The notes beneath the pieces are model-generated. The model made no database searches and was not told the DNA's origin. It saw only the letters and a list, made by a program, of their open reading frames with translations. Positions 18,572 to 27,901 of a stretch of 64,000 nucleotides of DNA are shown piece by piece; positions within the stretch are counted from its first letter, which is position 1, and every line of letters starts with the position of its first letter. Source of the stretch: Microbacterium luticocti DSM 19459 (GTDB taxonomy: Bacteria > Actinomycetota > Actinomycetes > Actinomycetales > Microbacteriaceae); the NCBI RefSeq assembly GCF_000422405.1, contig NZ_AULS01000008.1, positions 1 through 64,000 on the forward strand, read 5' to 3'. The translations under genes were made by a program, and so were the position numbers.

Positions 18572-18910
18572 CGGGCCGTCGACAGGCTGAGACCGTCCCC
18601 AGGCGCACGACACGCCCCGACGCGCACGATCCCGCCTGTCGACGGTACGCAGCCGCCCGGCCCGGCTAGCGCGGCGGCACCACCGGCCCGAACGCCGCCT
18701 CGACGTCGCGGGCGGCGGCGAGCACGGCGGCCCGCCGTAGCCCGCACCGCGGGCCGTCGACAGGCTCAGACGGCCCGGAGGCGCACGACACGCCCCGACG
18801 CGCACGATCCCGCCTGTCGACGGTACGCAGCCGCCCGGCCCGGCTAGCGCGGCGGGCCCGCCGGCCCGTACGCCGCCTCGACGTCGCGGGCGGCGGCGAG
18901 CACGGCGGCC
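18572..18910. repeat. 161-bp duplication containing the amidase gene 3' end and a palindrome
   Basis: Near-identical copies lie at 18572-18732 and 18750-18910 (period 178). The distal part of copy 2 is the end of the minus-strand amidase gene (18844 onward), so copy 1 holds a non-functional second copy of that 3' end. Each copy has an inverted repeat CCGTCGACAGGC / GCCTGTCGACGG around a conserved GGCGCACGACACGCCCCGAC core. A weaker third echo is at 18505-18555. The 339-base gap between the two genes holds only this material. Confidence 0.85.
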
Positions 18911-20253
18911 TCACCGTGCATGGGCCCGATCAGCTGCACACCGGTGGGCAGCGAGTCGGTGCCCCATCCAGTGGGAACGGCCACCGCGGGAAGTCCGAGG
19001 AAGTTCACCACGACGACCAGGCGCAACATGCGCCACGCCGCGCTCGCCTGCTCGGGCCCACCGAGATCGAAGTCGACGGGCGGGATGCCGTCGGTCGAGG
19101 CGGGCCCCAGGATCACCGGGTATTCGGCCTGCAGCCGTCGCCACTCCGCCTCGATGACCGCACGTCGCGCCCAGGCCGCGCCGTACTCGGCGGCGGTGGT
19201 GAACAGCTCGGTGGCGCGGACGCTGGCGCGCATGAACGCGTCCGCCGACCGGCCGAGTGGTGCGGGAAGCGCGCCGCCGTTCATGTCGGTGACCGCCAAC
19301 CGACGCATCAGGGTGAACGCCTCTTCGAGGTGCGGCGGCTCGACCGCCTCGACCTGCCAGCCGGCGGCGCGCAGTGCCGAGGCGGCGCGCTCGATTCCCG
19401 CGGCGACGTCGGGGTGCACGCCCCAGCCCAGCGGATCCCGCACGAGCCCGACCCGTCGCGGACCGTCGAACTCGCCCACGCCAGGCAGCGCGAGCGAGAC
19501 CGGGTCGTCGACGTCGACACCTGAGGCGACGGCGAGCGCCGCCTCGAGGTCGGCGACGCTGCGGGCGAGCATCCCGTTCACCGCGAAACGCTGCAGGGTC
19601 AACGCCACCGGCAGCTCCCCCACCGCCGCCCGCGGCACGCGGCCGAGCGAGGGACGCAGTCCGTACACGCCGAGCGCCTGCGCGGGCAGCCGGATCGATC
19701 CGCCGAAGTCGTTGCCCAGCCCCAGGGCGCTCATCCCCGTGGCCACCGCGACGGCGTCGCCGCCGCTCGAGCCGAACGTCGTGCGCGTGTGGTCCCAGGG
19801 GTTGAGGGTGCGGCCGAACAGGTCGTTGTCGGTGTCCCAGCGCATACCGAAATCGGGCATGTTGCCGCGCCCGATCGGGATGGCGCCGGCTGCACGCAGC
19901 CGCCGCACCACGGTCGCGTCGCGGGCCGGCACGGCGTCGGCCTGCCCGCGCCAGCCCTCGGTGGTGGCCGACCAGGTCAGGTCGATGTTCTCCTTCACGC
20001 TGATCGGCACACCGGCCAGCGGTCCCGGATCGCCGCCCGCGGCGATCGTACGGTCGACCTCGTCGGCCAGCCGTCGCGCCCGATCGGTGAACACCACGGT
20101 CAGTGCGTTCAGCCGCGGGTTGAGCGCGTCGATGCGGCGCAGGTGCGCGTCGACGACCGCGGCGGCGGCGGTGCGGCCGGCGCGGACGTCGGCGGCCAGC
20201 GCGAGCGCTCCGGGCAGGGGAGCCTCGGACGGTACGGACGGTGCAGGGGTCAT
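18844..20253 (-). CDS. Amidase (amidase signature family)
   Basis: 469 residues from ATG 20253 (ATGs at 20259 and 20271 are alternatives; GGATGG lies 6 bases before the chosen one). The Ser-cisSer-Lys machinery is present: GVPISVKENIDL with Lys87, TTFGSSGGDA with Ser162 as the cis-Ser, and NDFGGSIRLPA with Ser186 as the nucleophile. The residue after GSSGG is Asp, where Ser or Glu is more usual. The enzyme hydrolyses an amide of unknown structure. It is not GatA: no gatB or gatC is nearby and the C-terminal half differs. Its 3' end is duplicated downstream. Confidence 0.87.
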   Translation of the reverse strand: MTPAPSVPSEAPLPGALALAADVRAGRTAAAAVVDAHLRRIDALNPRLNALTVVFTDRARRLADEVDRTIAAGGDPGPLAGVPISVKENIDLTWSATTEGWRGQADAVPARDATVVRRLRAAGAIPIGRGNMPDFGMRWDTDNDLFGRTLNPWDHTRTTFGSSGGDAVAVATGMSALGLGNDFGGSIRLPAQALGVYGLRPSLGRVPRAAVGELPVALTLQRFAVNGMLARSVADLEAALAVASGVDVDDPVSLALPGVGEFDGPRRVGLVRDPLGWGVHPDVAAGIERAASALRAAGWQVEAVEPPHLEEAFTLMRRLAVTDMNGGALPAPLGRSADAFMRASVRATELFTTAAEYGAAWARRAVIEAEWRRLQAEYPVILGPASTDGIPPVDFDLGGPEQASAAWRMLRLVVVVNFLGLPAVAVPTGWGTDSLPTGVQLIGPMHGEAAVLAAARDVEAAYGPAGPPR

Positions 20254-20425
20254 CGGCATCCATCCCACCATGCCGCAGCCGGCCCCGGCTCGCCGCCCTC
20301 GCGACCGGGCCGAAACCATGAGCATCCGATGAGCGGGCAGACAATCCGATGGGCGATCGCCGTGACCTCATCGTTTCTCACGATCACCGGCCCCTGCCCC
20401 TGTCACAGCCGGTGATAATGGAGCC

Positions 20426-21058
20426 ATGCCACCCGGATACAGCGCGATCTCGAGCTACTCCCGAGTGCAGATCCTGCATCTGCTGCAGGAGCGACCCGCC
20501 CGCACCATCGCCGAACTCACCGCGGCGACCGGGCTGCACGCCAACACGGTGCGCGAGCATCTGCAACGGCTCATCGAAGGCGGCTACGTGGTGCCCCGCA
20601 CCGAGCATCGCACCACCCGCGGGCGACCGCGCATGCTGTACAGCGCGGTGAGCGGACCGGATGCCCCCTCGAGCCCGATCGCGCGCCGCAAGGTGCGCGA
20701 GGCGGCCGAGCGCGGCGACCTGATGCGCCGGGTGATGCCGTGGACCGACACCGAGTTGCCCGAAGCCGCTCAGCACCAGATCGACGCGCTCGTCGAAGAC
20801 CTGCAGGACGCGGGCTTCGACCCCGTCGTCGATCAGACCGAACTCACCGTCGACCTCACCCCGTGCGCGTACGCGCAGTCGCAGGCCGCGCACCGTGACG
20901 TGCTGTGCGCGGTGCACGTCGCCCTGATGCAGGGCGTGCTCAGCGAGGCCGGGGGTCCGCTCGAGGTCGAGGGACTGCTGCCGACCTGCGACCCGGTGAA
21001 CTGCCAGGTGCAACTGACCATGTCGCCCGCGGCGAAACCGGTATCGTCGCCGGTATGA
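20426..21058 (+). CDS. Winged-helix transcriptional regulator with C-terminal Cys cluster (possible Fe-S or redox sensor)
   Basis: 210 residues. The N-terminal winged helix (about 8-75) includes YSRVQILHLLQERPARTIAE and HANTVREHLQRLIEGGYV. The C-terminal domain has Cys147, Cys161, Cys188 and Cys193, reminiscent of Fe-S-binding ArsR-like regulators such as SufR or the corynebacterial nitrate-respiration regulator ArnR, although the spacing differs from SufR. No suf genes are near; the nitrate respiration island begins 0.6 kb downstream, so control of nar/mo genes is a reasonable inference. GATAAT lies about 7 bases before the ATG, suggesting a leaderless transcript. Its stop overlaps the next ATG. 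Confidence 0.75.
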   Translation: MPPGYSAISSYSRVQILHLLQERPARTIAELTAATGLHANTVREHLQRLIEGGYVVPRTEHRTTRGRPRMLYSAVSGPDAPSSPIARRKVREAAERGDLMRRVMPWTDTELPEAAQHQIDALVEDLQDAGFDPVVDQTELTVDLTPCAYAQSQAAHRDVLCAVHVALMQGVLSEAGGPLEVEGLLPTCDPVNCQVQLTMSPAAKPVSSPV

Positions 21059-21609
21059 CGATCACGGTGCGCCCGGCGCAGGTGACGGATGCTCGGGCCA
21101 TCTCGACGATCCGGATCTCGTCGTGGCGCGTCGCCTATGCGGGGCTGATCCCGGCCGCCGTGCTCGACCGCCTCGACGTCGAGGCCGAGGCACAGCGCCG
21201 CGCGCTGCAGTGGGAGAAGTACCACACCGACCCCCGCGTCGCAGACTTCGTCGCCGAGGTGGACGGGGCGCCGGCCGGCTGGGCCAGTTCCGGCCCGTGC
21301 CGCGACGACGACGGGCCCGACCGCGGTGAGCTGTACGCGCTGTACGCGCTGCCCGAGCACTGGTCGACCGGAGTCGGGCACGCGCTGATGGTGGCCGTCG
21401 AGCACGCGCTGCGTGCGGCCGGGTACCGCACCGCGTCGCTGTGGGTGCTGGACGGCAACGAGCGGGCCGCCGCGTTCTACCAGCGGCACGGCTGGCGCGA
21501 GGACGGCACGGCCAAGGACGACGACCGCATCGTCGGACGCACCGGGGTGGCACCGCTGCACGAACGACGGCGGGTGCGCGACCTCGCCGAGCCGCTGACC
21601 GCCGGGTGA
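21055..21609 (+). CDS. GNAT-family N-acetyltransferase
   Basis: 184 residues. It starts within the stop of the upstream regulator (ATGA), indicating translational coupling. TITVRPAQVTDARAISTIRISSWRVAYAGLI is a typical GNAT N-terminus; ELYALYALPEHWSTGVGHALM is the acetyl-CoA binding motif A (with GVGHAL for the usual Q/R-x-x-G-x-G/A) and WVLDGNERAAAFYQRHGWRE is motif B. The acceptor substrate is unknown. Its coupling to a Cys-rich regulator may be incidental. Confidence 0.87.
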   Translation: MTITVRPAQVTDARAISTIRISSWRVAYAGLIPAAVLDRLDVEAEAQRRALQWEKYHTDPRVADFVAEVDGAPAGWASSGPCRDDDGPDRGELYALYALPEHWSTGVGHALMVAVEHALRAAGYRTASLWVLDGNERAAAFYQRHGWREDGTAKDDDRIVGRTGVAPLHERRRVRDLAEPLTAG

Positions 21610-21635
21610 GGCCCCCTCGGGCCGCCAGGCCCTGA

Positions 21636-22670
21636 TCAGCCGCCGATGTACGACATCTCCACGCGCTGCGCGCGCGGGGTACCGGCGGTGCGCAGCTCGG
21701 AGTAGCGGTCCGAGCGCCGCGCCCAGATGCCGGCGAGGGCGTCCTGCACCGCGGCATCCGGCGCCCCGGAACGCAGCAGCGCACGCAGGTCGTGCCCGGC
21801 GGTGGCGAACAGGCACGTGAACAGCTTGCCGTCGGCCGAGATGCGCGCGCGGGTGCAGGCGCCGCAGAACGGCGCGGTCACACTCGAGATCACGCCGATC
21901 TCGCCGGCGCCGTCGGCATAGCGCCAGCGGGTCGCGGTCTCACCCGGGTAGGCCGGCGGCACCGGCTCGAGCGGGTGCACGGCGCCGATCCGGTCGATCA
22001 CCTCGGCCGAGCCCACCACGGCCTGAAGGTTCCAGCCGTTGGTGGTGCCCACGTCCATGAACTCGATGAACCGCACGGTCACCCCGGTGCCCCGGAAATG
22101 CTCGGCGACCGCCACGATGTCGTGGTCGTTGACGCCGCGCTTGACCACCGTGTTGACCTTGACCGGCAGACCCGCCTCACGGGCGGCACGGATGCCGTCC
22201 AGCACACGTGCGACCGGAAAGTCGATGTCGTTCATCGCCCGGAACGTGGCGTCATCCAGCGAGTCCAGCGACACCGTCACCCGGTGAAGTCCCGCGTCGG
22301 CCAGCGCCTGCGCCTTCACGGCGAGCGCCGACCCGTTCGTGGTCAGTGCCACGTCGGGCGGTTCGCCGTCCGCGGTGCGCAGGGCCACCAGCATCCCGAT
22401 CAGCTGCTCGATGCCGCGGCGCAGCAGCGGTTCCCCGCCGGTGAGCCGCAGCTTGTGCACGCCCAGCGCCATGCCGGCGCGGGCGACCCGTTCGATCTCT
22501 TCGAACGTGAGCAGCTGCTCCCGAGGCAGGAACGCGAAGTCGCGGCCGAAGATCTCTTTGGGCATGCAGTACACGCACCGGAAGTTGCACCGGTCGGTCA
22601 CCGAGATGCGCAGGTCGCGCAGCGCCCGGCCGCGCTCGTCGCGCACGGTGGGAAGGATCTGCGCGGCCAT
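21636..22670 (-). CDS. moaA: GTP 3',8-cyclase MoaA (molybdenum cofactor step 1)
   Basis: 344 residues from ATG 22670, which has GGTGGA upstream. An alternative ATG at 22709 overlaps the narK stop (ATGA) and would add 13 residues. Radical SAM motif: CNFRCVYC. A second Fe-S site: [18 protein letters not shown]. The C-terminus ends in GG, which MoaA needs for activity. It converts GTP to 3',8-cyclo-GTP, which MoaC turns into cyclic pyranopterin monophosphate. It is co-transcribed downstream of narK, separate from the other moa genes at 36-39 kb. Confidence 0.96.
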   Translation of the reverse strand: MAAQILPTVRDERGRALRDLRISVTDRCNFRCVYCMPKEIFGRDFAFLPREQLLTFEEIERVARAGMALGVHKLRLTGGEPLLRRGIEQLIGMLVALRTADGEPPDVALTTNGSALAVKAQALADAGLHRVTVSLDSLDDATFRAMNDIDFPVARVLDGIRAAREAGLPVKVNTVVKRGVNDHDIVAVAEHFRGTGVTVRFIEFMDVGTTNGWNLQAVVGSAEVIDRIGAVHPLEPVPPAYPGETATRWRYADGAGEIGVISSVTAPFCGACTRARISADGKLFTCLFATAGHDLRALLRSGAPDAAVQDALAGIWARRSDRYSELRTAGTPRAQRVEMSYIGG

Positions 22671-22705
22671 GTCTTCCACCGTAGCCACCCCGGCGGGGGC
22701 CGGGG

Positions 22706-23953
22706 TCATTTCTTCGCCCGGGTATCCCGCAGCATTCCGGCGACCACCAGGGCGACCGCACCGACGAGCACCAGCAGCCACAGCCCCAGCCAGTACGAGT
22801 TGGTGTCGGCCTGGTAGGTGGCGCCCATCACCAGGGGCGGGAAGTAGCCGCCCAGGCCGCCGGCGGCGGCGACCACGCCGGTGACTGCGCCGACCTTGTT
22901 CGGCGGGGTGGACGGGCCGATCCAGGCGAACACCGCACCCATGCCCAGGCCCATCGCGGCGGCCATCAGGATGAACGTGACGCCGGTGACGATGCCCTCC
23001 GGCGGCTCCTGGCCGACCACGTACGCGGCCGCGACGATGCCCGCCAGCGAGAGCAGCGAGACCACCTTGGGGCCGAACTTGTCGGCGAGCACGCCGCCGA
23101 TCGGCCGGGCGATCACCGCGGCGACGGCGAACAGGGCGGTGCGGGTGCCGGCGCCGACCGCGTCGACCTCGTCGGGGTAGATGGTCAGCAGGTACTTGGG
23201 CAGGTAGGTCGAAAAGGCCACGAACCCGCCGAAGACGATGGCGTACAGGAACGACATCTGCCAGGTCACCAGCAGCCGCAGGGCACCGGTCACCTTGGGT
23301 ACGAGCTTCTCGTGGCTGGGGGCGAAGGCCGGCGAGTCGCGCAGCACGAACCAGACCAGGATCGCCATCGCCAGCAGTACCGCGGCGATGAGCAGGTGGG
23401 TGGGCACGTAGCCGATCGAGGCGGCCAGGCGCGGGGTGAAGAACGCCGAGACGGCGGTTCCCACCATGCCCATGCCGAACACGCCGTTGGCGAAGCCGCG
23501 GCGGGCCGGTGGGTACCAGGCGCTCGAGAACGGGATACCGACGGCGAAGATCGTGCCCGACACGCCGAGCAGGAAGCCGCCCAGCACGAGCAGCCAGAAG
23601 TTGCCGATCATGCCGGCGAGCATGACCAGCAGCACGGCGGGGATGCCCGCCAACAGGATGATGGTGAACATCTTGCGACCGCCCCAGCGGTCGGTGTACG
23701 CGCCGACGACGATGCGGCCGAGCGAGCCGACGAGCACCGGGGTGGCCAGCATCAGCGACACCTGGCCCTGGTTCAGGCCCATCTCCTGCGCGTAGATGTT
23801 CTGCAGCGGCGCGATCGCCATCCACGCCCAGAAGCCCGCCGTCGAGGCGAGGGTGGCCAGGATGACCTGGAAGAGTCCACCGCGCAGGTTCGCGGCGGCG
23901 GGCACCGCGGCGTCCACGGCGGTGGCGGGTGTCGTGCCCGGGGTGGGGGCCAT
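22706..23953 (-). CDS. narK: Nitrate/nitrite transporter NarK (MFS)
   Basis: 415 residues from ATG 23953, with GAGAGGAG upstream. Twelve hydrophobic segments are visible. NarK-family features include [21 protein letters not shown] near TM1, [17 protein letters not shown] in the first cytoplasmic loop, and the glycine-rich [18 protein letters not shown] and [17 protein letters not shown] helices. It imports nitrate and/or exports nitrite for NarGHI, whose genes diverge from it across 201 bp. moaA follows immediately. In many actinobacteria narK leads the narGHJI operon; here it is divergent. Confidence 0.93.
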   Translation of the reverse strand: MAPTPGTTPATAVDAAVPAAANLRGGLFQVILATLASTAGFWAWMAIAPLQNIYAQEMGLNQGQVSLMLATPVLVGSLGRIVVGAYTDRWGGRKMFTIILLAGIPAVLLVMLAGMIGNFWLLVLGGFLLGVSGTIFAVGIPFSSAWYPPARRGFANGVFGMGMVGTAVSAFFTPRLAASIGYVPTHLLIAAVLLAMAILVWFVLRDSPAFAPSHEKLVPKVTGALRLLVTWQMSFLYAIVFGGFVAFSTYLPKYLLTIYPDEVDAVGAGTRTALFAVAAVIARPIGGVLADKFGPKVVSLLSLAGIVAAAYVVGQEPPEGIVTGVTFILMAAAMGLGMGAVFAWIGPSTPPNKVGAVTGVVAAAGGLGGYFPPLVMGATYQADTNSYWLGLWLLVLVGAVALVVAGMLRDTRAKK

Positions 23954-24154
23954 GTCGACTCCTCTCGTTTGGCGACACAGTAGTAAGGATCGCGCGCGGT
24001 CCACCAGGCTCACACCGTGTTTATTGGGGTATGGGCACGGAAGCGTGCCCGCCGAGCGGGCCACGTGCCGGATCGGGATAAAAACGGCCCGCCCCCTGGC
24101 GGCGGTGCAGGGGGCGTTCCATACTGAGTCGTACTTGAGGCTGGAGGATTCCGC
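23954..24154. promoter_or_regulatory. Divergent narK / narG control region
   Basis: 201 bp between start codons. It contains CACCGTGTTTATT at 24013-24025, an AT-rich word in a GC-rich background. The identical 13 bases recur at 34035-34047 in front of the molybdate regulator, suggesting a shared regulatory or promoter element. The narG ribosome site GGAGG is 7 bases before its ATG. Confidence 0.55.
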
Positions 24155-27100
24155 ATGACTCCTGACATCCGCACCGCACATCCGGCAACGGATGGCCCGC
24201 TCGCCGAGGCCCTGCTCTCGCTGAGCCGGTACATCCGACCCGGTGAGATCTCGAAGGACCAGCGCACGCTGTTCCTTCAGGGCGGCCGCGACGGCGATGT
24301 GTTCTACCGCGATCGGTGGTCGCACGACAAGGTCGTGCGCTCCACGCACGGCGTGAACTGCACCGGATCGTGTTCCTGGAAGGTGTACGTCAAGGACGGC
24401 ATCATCACCTGGGAGACCCAGCAGACCGACTACCCGTCGGTGGGGCCGGACTCGCCCGAGTACGAGCCGCGCGGCTGCCCGCGCGGTGCCGCGTTCAGCT
24501 GGTACACGTACTCCCCCACCCGGGTGCGCTACCCCTACATCCGCGACACGCTGCTCGAGCTGTACCGCACCGCCAAGCGCACCCACCCCGACCCGGTCGA
24601 CGCGTGGGCCTCGATCGTCGAGGACCCCGAGGCATCCGCCGCCTACAAGCACGCCCGCGGCAAGGGCGGCCTGGTGCGGGTGAACTGGGACGAGGCGGTC
24701 GAGATCGTGTCGGCCGCGCACGTGCACACCGTCAAGACGTACGGCCCCGACCGGGTCGCCGGGTTCTCGCCGATCCCGGCGATGTCGATGATCTCGCACG
24801 GGGCCGGAGCCCGGTTCCTGAACCTGCTGGGCGGCACCATCCTGTCGTTCTACGACTGGTACGCCGACCTTCCGGTGGCCAGCCCCCAGGTGTTCGGCGA
24901 CCAGACCGACGTGCCCGAGTCGGCGGACTGGTTCAACGCCGGCTACCTCATCATGTGGGGCTCGAACGTGCCGGTCACCCGCACCCCCGACGCGCACTTC
25001 ATGACCGAGGCGCGCTACCGCGGGCAGAAGGTGGTCGTGGTCTCGCCCGACTACACCGACAACACGAAGTTCGCCGACGAGTGGGTCTCGCCCCACCCGG
25101 GCACCGACGCGGCGCTGGCGATCGCGATGGGCCACGTCATCCTCACCGAGCACTTCGTGAACACGCGCACCCCGCGCTTCGAGGACTACATGCGCCGGTA
25201 CACCGACGCGCCCTACCTGGTCACCCTCGAGCAGCGCGGCGACCGGCTGGTGCCGGGCAAGTTCGTCACCGCCAGCGACCTCGACTCCGACGCCGCGGCC
25301 GCACCGCGCGCGGAGTTCAAGCCGGTGCTTTTCGACCAGGCCGGCGCCCCGGTGGTGCCCAACGGGTCGCTCGGGCACCGGTTCAGCCCCGAAGACAAGG
25401 GCCGCTGGAACCTGGACCTGGGCGACGTGGTGCCGCCGCTGTCGGTCGCCGACCTGGACGACTGGGACGGCACGGCGGCCGAGGTCGCGCTGCCCCGCTT
25501 CGACGTGGCGCCCGAGCCCGGGCAGGAGCACGCCGGGGGCACCGGCATCGTCGCCCGCGGCGTGCCGGTGCGCACCGTCGCCGGCCGCATGGTCACCACC
25601 GTGTTCGACCTGATGCTCGCCCGCTACGGCGTGGCCCGGCCGACGCTCCCCGGCGAATGGCCGACCGGGTACGACGACCCGTCGACCCCCGGCACCCCCG
25701 CCTGGCAGGCCGAGATCACCTCGGTGCCCGCCGAGCAGGCCATCCGCATCGGGCGCGAGTTCGCCGACAACGCCGAGCGCAGCGGCGGCCGCTCCATGAT
25801 CCTGATGGGTGCCGGCACGAACCACTGGTTCCACTCCGACACCATCTATCGCACGTTCCTGGCGCTGACCATGATGACCGGATGCCAGGGGGTCAACGGC
25901 GGCGGATGGGCGCACTACGTCGGACAGGAGAAGGTGCGTCCGCTCACCGGCTACAACCAGTACGCGGGTGCGGCCGACTGGAACCGCCCGCCGCGGCAGG
26001 CGATCGGCACCGCGTTCTGGTACCTGGCCACCGACCAGTGGCGGTACGACGGCCTGCCGGCCAACCAGCTGGCCTCGCCGCTGGCGCGCGGCCTGTTCGA
26101 CGAGCGCACCACCGCGGACTGCCTCGTGGAATCGGTCAAGCGCGGCTGGATGCCCAGCTACCCCACGTTCTCGCGCAACCCGCTGGATCTGTGCGACGAG
26201 GCCGAGGCGGCGGGCAAAGAGCCGGCGCAGCACATCGTCGACTCGCTGAACGACGGCACCCTGCACTACGCCTGCGAGGACCCGGACGCGCCCGAGAACT
26301 TCCCGCGCGTGATCTCGATCTGGCGGGCGAACGTGCTCGGCTCGTCGGGCAAGGGCAACGAATACTTCCTCAAGCACCTGCTGGGCACCGACGCGGCGAT
26401 CCGGGTCGGTGAGACGCCCGAGGGGTCCCGCCCCCGCGACATCCGCTGGCGTGAGGACGCACCCATCGGCAAGCTCGACCTGCTGGTGACCAGCGATTTC
26501 CGCATGACCAGCACCACGCTGTTCAGCGACGTGGTGCTGCCCACGGCCACCTGGTACGAGAAGTACGATCTGTCGTCGACCGACATGCACCCGTTCGTGC
26601 ACTCGTTCTCGCCGGCGATCGACCCGCCGTGGCAGACCCGCACCGACTTCGAGACGTTCAAGGTCATCGCCGAGCGGTTCAGCGAGATGGCCCGCACGCA
26701 CCTGGGCGTGCGCCGCGACGTGGTGGCGTCGCCGTTGCAGCACGACACGCCCGACGTGATGGCCACCCCGCACGGCCGGGTCGAGGACCTGCCGCTGGTG
26801 CCGGGCGTGACGATGGCCAAGCTCATCGTCGTCGAGCGCGACTACCCGGCTCTGGCCGACAAGTGGAAGACGCTCGGGCCGCTGACCGAGAAGCTCGGCA
26901 TGACCACGAAGGGCGTCACGTTCCGGCCCGACCGCGACGTCGACATGCTCAAGCACCTCAACGGCACCGTCGAGGCCGGCCCGATGGCCGGGCGGGTGCG
27001 CCTGGACACCGACCGGCGGGCGTGCGAGATGGTGCTCGCGCTATCGGGCACCACCAACGGGCGTCTGGCGGTGCAGGGGTTCCGGCAGCTCGAGGAGCAG

Positions 27101-27901
27101 ACCGGGCAGCAGCTGGCATTCCTGGCCGAGGAGCACGAGGGCACGCACATCACGTTCACCGACGTGCAGGTGCAGCCGCGCAGCGTGATCACCTCCCCGG
27201 AATGGTCGGGCTCGGAGCACGGCGGCCGCCGCTACACGGCGTTCGCCGTCAACGTCGAGCAGCTCAAGCCCTGGCACACCCTCACCGGGCGCCAGCACTT
27301 CTACCTCGACCACGACTGGATGAGCGAGCTCGGCGAGAACATGCCGGTGTACCGCCCGCCGCTGGACATGCATCGCCTGTTCGGCGACGCGAAGGTCGGC
27401 GAGGTCGGCCGCGTGGGCGGGCCGGGCGCGCCCGGTCAGACCGAGGTGTCGGTGCGGTATCTGACGCCGCACTCGAAGTGGTCGATCCACTCCGAGTACC
27501 AGGACAACCTGTTCATGCTGTCGCTCTCGCGCGGCGGCCCCACGATCTGGATGAGCGTCGAGGACGCCGCCAAGATCGGGGTGCGCGACAACGAGTGGAT
27601 CGAGGCGTACAACCGCAACGGCGTCGTGGTGGCCCGCGCGATCGTGTCGCACCGCATGCCCGAGGGCACGGTGTACATGTACCACGCCAAGGACCGCACG
27701 GTCGACGTGCCGCTGAGTGAGACCAGCGGCATGCGCGGCGGCATCCACAACTCGCTGACCCGCATCCTGCTCAAACCGAGTCACCTCATCGGCGGGTACG
27801 CGCAGCTGGCGTGGGCGTTCAACTATCTCGGCCCCACCGGCAACCAGCGCGATGAGGTCACCACGATCCGCCGGCGCAGCCAGGAGGTGCAGTACCGATG
27901 A
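24155..27901 (+). CDS. narG: Respiratory nitrate reductase, alpha subunit NarG
   Basis: 1248 residues, normal for NarG. The FS0 cluster ligands are in HGVNCTGSCSWK and RGCPRGAAFSW (His plus three Cys). The YDWYADLP segment near residue 234 contains the Asp that coordinates molybdenum in this family, and SNVPVTRTPDAHF is a cofactor-binding signature. Lack of a Tat signal and the family's known topology place it on the cytoplasmic side, with bis-MGD cofactor. It reduces nitrate to nitrite using quinol electrons from NarHI. Its stop overlaps the narH start (ATGA). Confidence 0.97.
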   Translation: MTPDIRTAHPATDGPLAEALLSLSRYIRPGEISKDQRTLFLQGGRDGDVFYRDRWSHDKVVRSTHGVNCTGSCSWKVYVKDGIITWETQQTDYPSVGPDSPEYEPRGCPRGAAFSWYTYSPTRVRYPYIRDTLLELYRTAKRTHPDPVDAWASIVEDPEASAAYKHARGKGGLVRVNWDEAVEIVSAAHVHTVKTYGPDRVAGFSPIPAMSMISHGAGARFLNLLGGTILSFYDWYADLPVASPQVFGDQTDVPESADWFNAGYLIMWGSNVPVTRTPDAHFMTEARYRGQKVVVVSPDYTDNTKFADEWVSPHPGTDAALAIAMGHVILTEHFVNTRTPRFEDYMRRYTDAPYLVTLEQRGDRLVPGKFVTASDLDSDAAAAPRAEFKPVLFDQAGAPVVPNGSLGHRFSPEDKGRWNLDLGDVVPPLSVADLDDWDGTAAEVALPRFDVAPEPGQEHAGGTGIVARGVPVRTVAGRMVTTVFDLMLARYGVARPTLPGEWPTGYDDPSTPGTPAWQAEITSVPAEQAIRIGREFADNAERSGGRSMILMGAGTNHWFHSDTIYRTFLALTMMTGCQGVNGGGWAHYVGQEKVRPLTGYNQYAGAADWNRPPRQAIGTAFWYLATDQWRYDGLPANQLASPLARGLFDERTTADCLVESVKRGWMPSYPTFSRNPLDLCDEAEAAGKEPAQHIVDSLNDGTLHYACEDPDAPENFPRVISIWRANVLGSSGKGNEYFLKHLLGTDAAIRVGETPEGSRPRDIRWREDAPIGKLDLLVTSDFRMTSTTLFSDVVLPTATWYEKYDLSSTDMHPFVHSFSPAIDPPWQTRTDFETFKVIAERFSEMARTHLGVRRDVVASPLQHDTPDVMATPHGRVEDLPLVPGVTMAKLIVVERDYPALADKWKTLGPLTEKLGMTTKGVTFRPDRDVDMLKHLNGTVEAGPMAGRVRLDTDRRACEMVLALSGTTNGRLAVQGFRQLEEQTGQQLAFLAEEHEGTHITFTDVQVQPRSVITSPEWSGSEHGGRRYTAFAVNVEQLKPWHTLTGRQHFYLDHDWMSELGENMPVYRPPLDMHRLFGDAKVGEVGRVGGPGAPGQTEVSVRYLTPHSKWSIHSEYQDNLFMLSLSRGGPTIWMSVEDAAKIGVRDNEWIEAYNRNGVVVARAIVSHRMPEGTVYMYHAKDRTVDVPLSETSGMRGGIHNSLTRILLKPSHLIGGYAQLAWAFNYLGPTGNQRDEVTTIRRRSQEVQYR

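Noticed and set aside
18470..18914. Small minus-strand open frames in the amidase downstream repeats
   Set aside because: They consist of duplicated amidase 3' sequence and palindromes, with no ribosome site and no independent protein content.
23954..26956. Long minus-strand open frame upstream of narK, antisense to narG
   Set aside because: narG is unambiguous on the plus strand. narK starts at 23953 with a good ribosome site, so the extension is a shadow frame.
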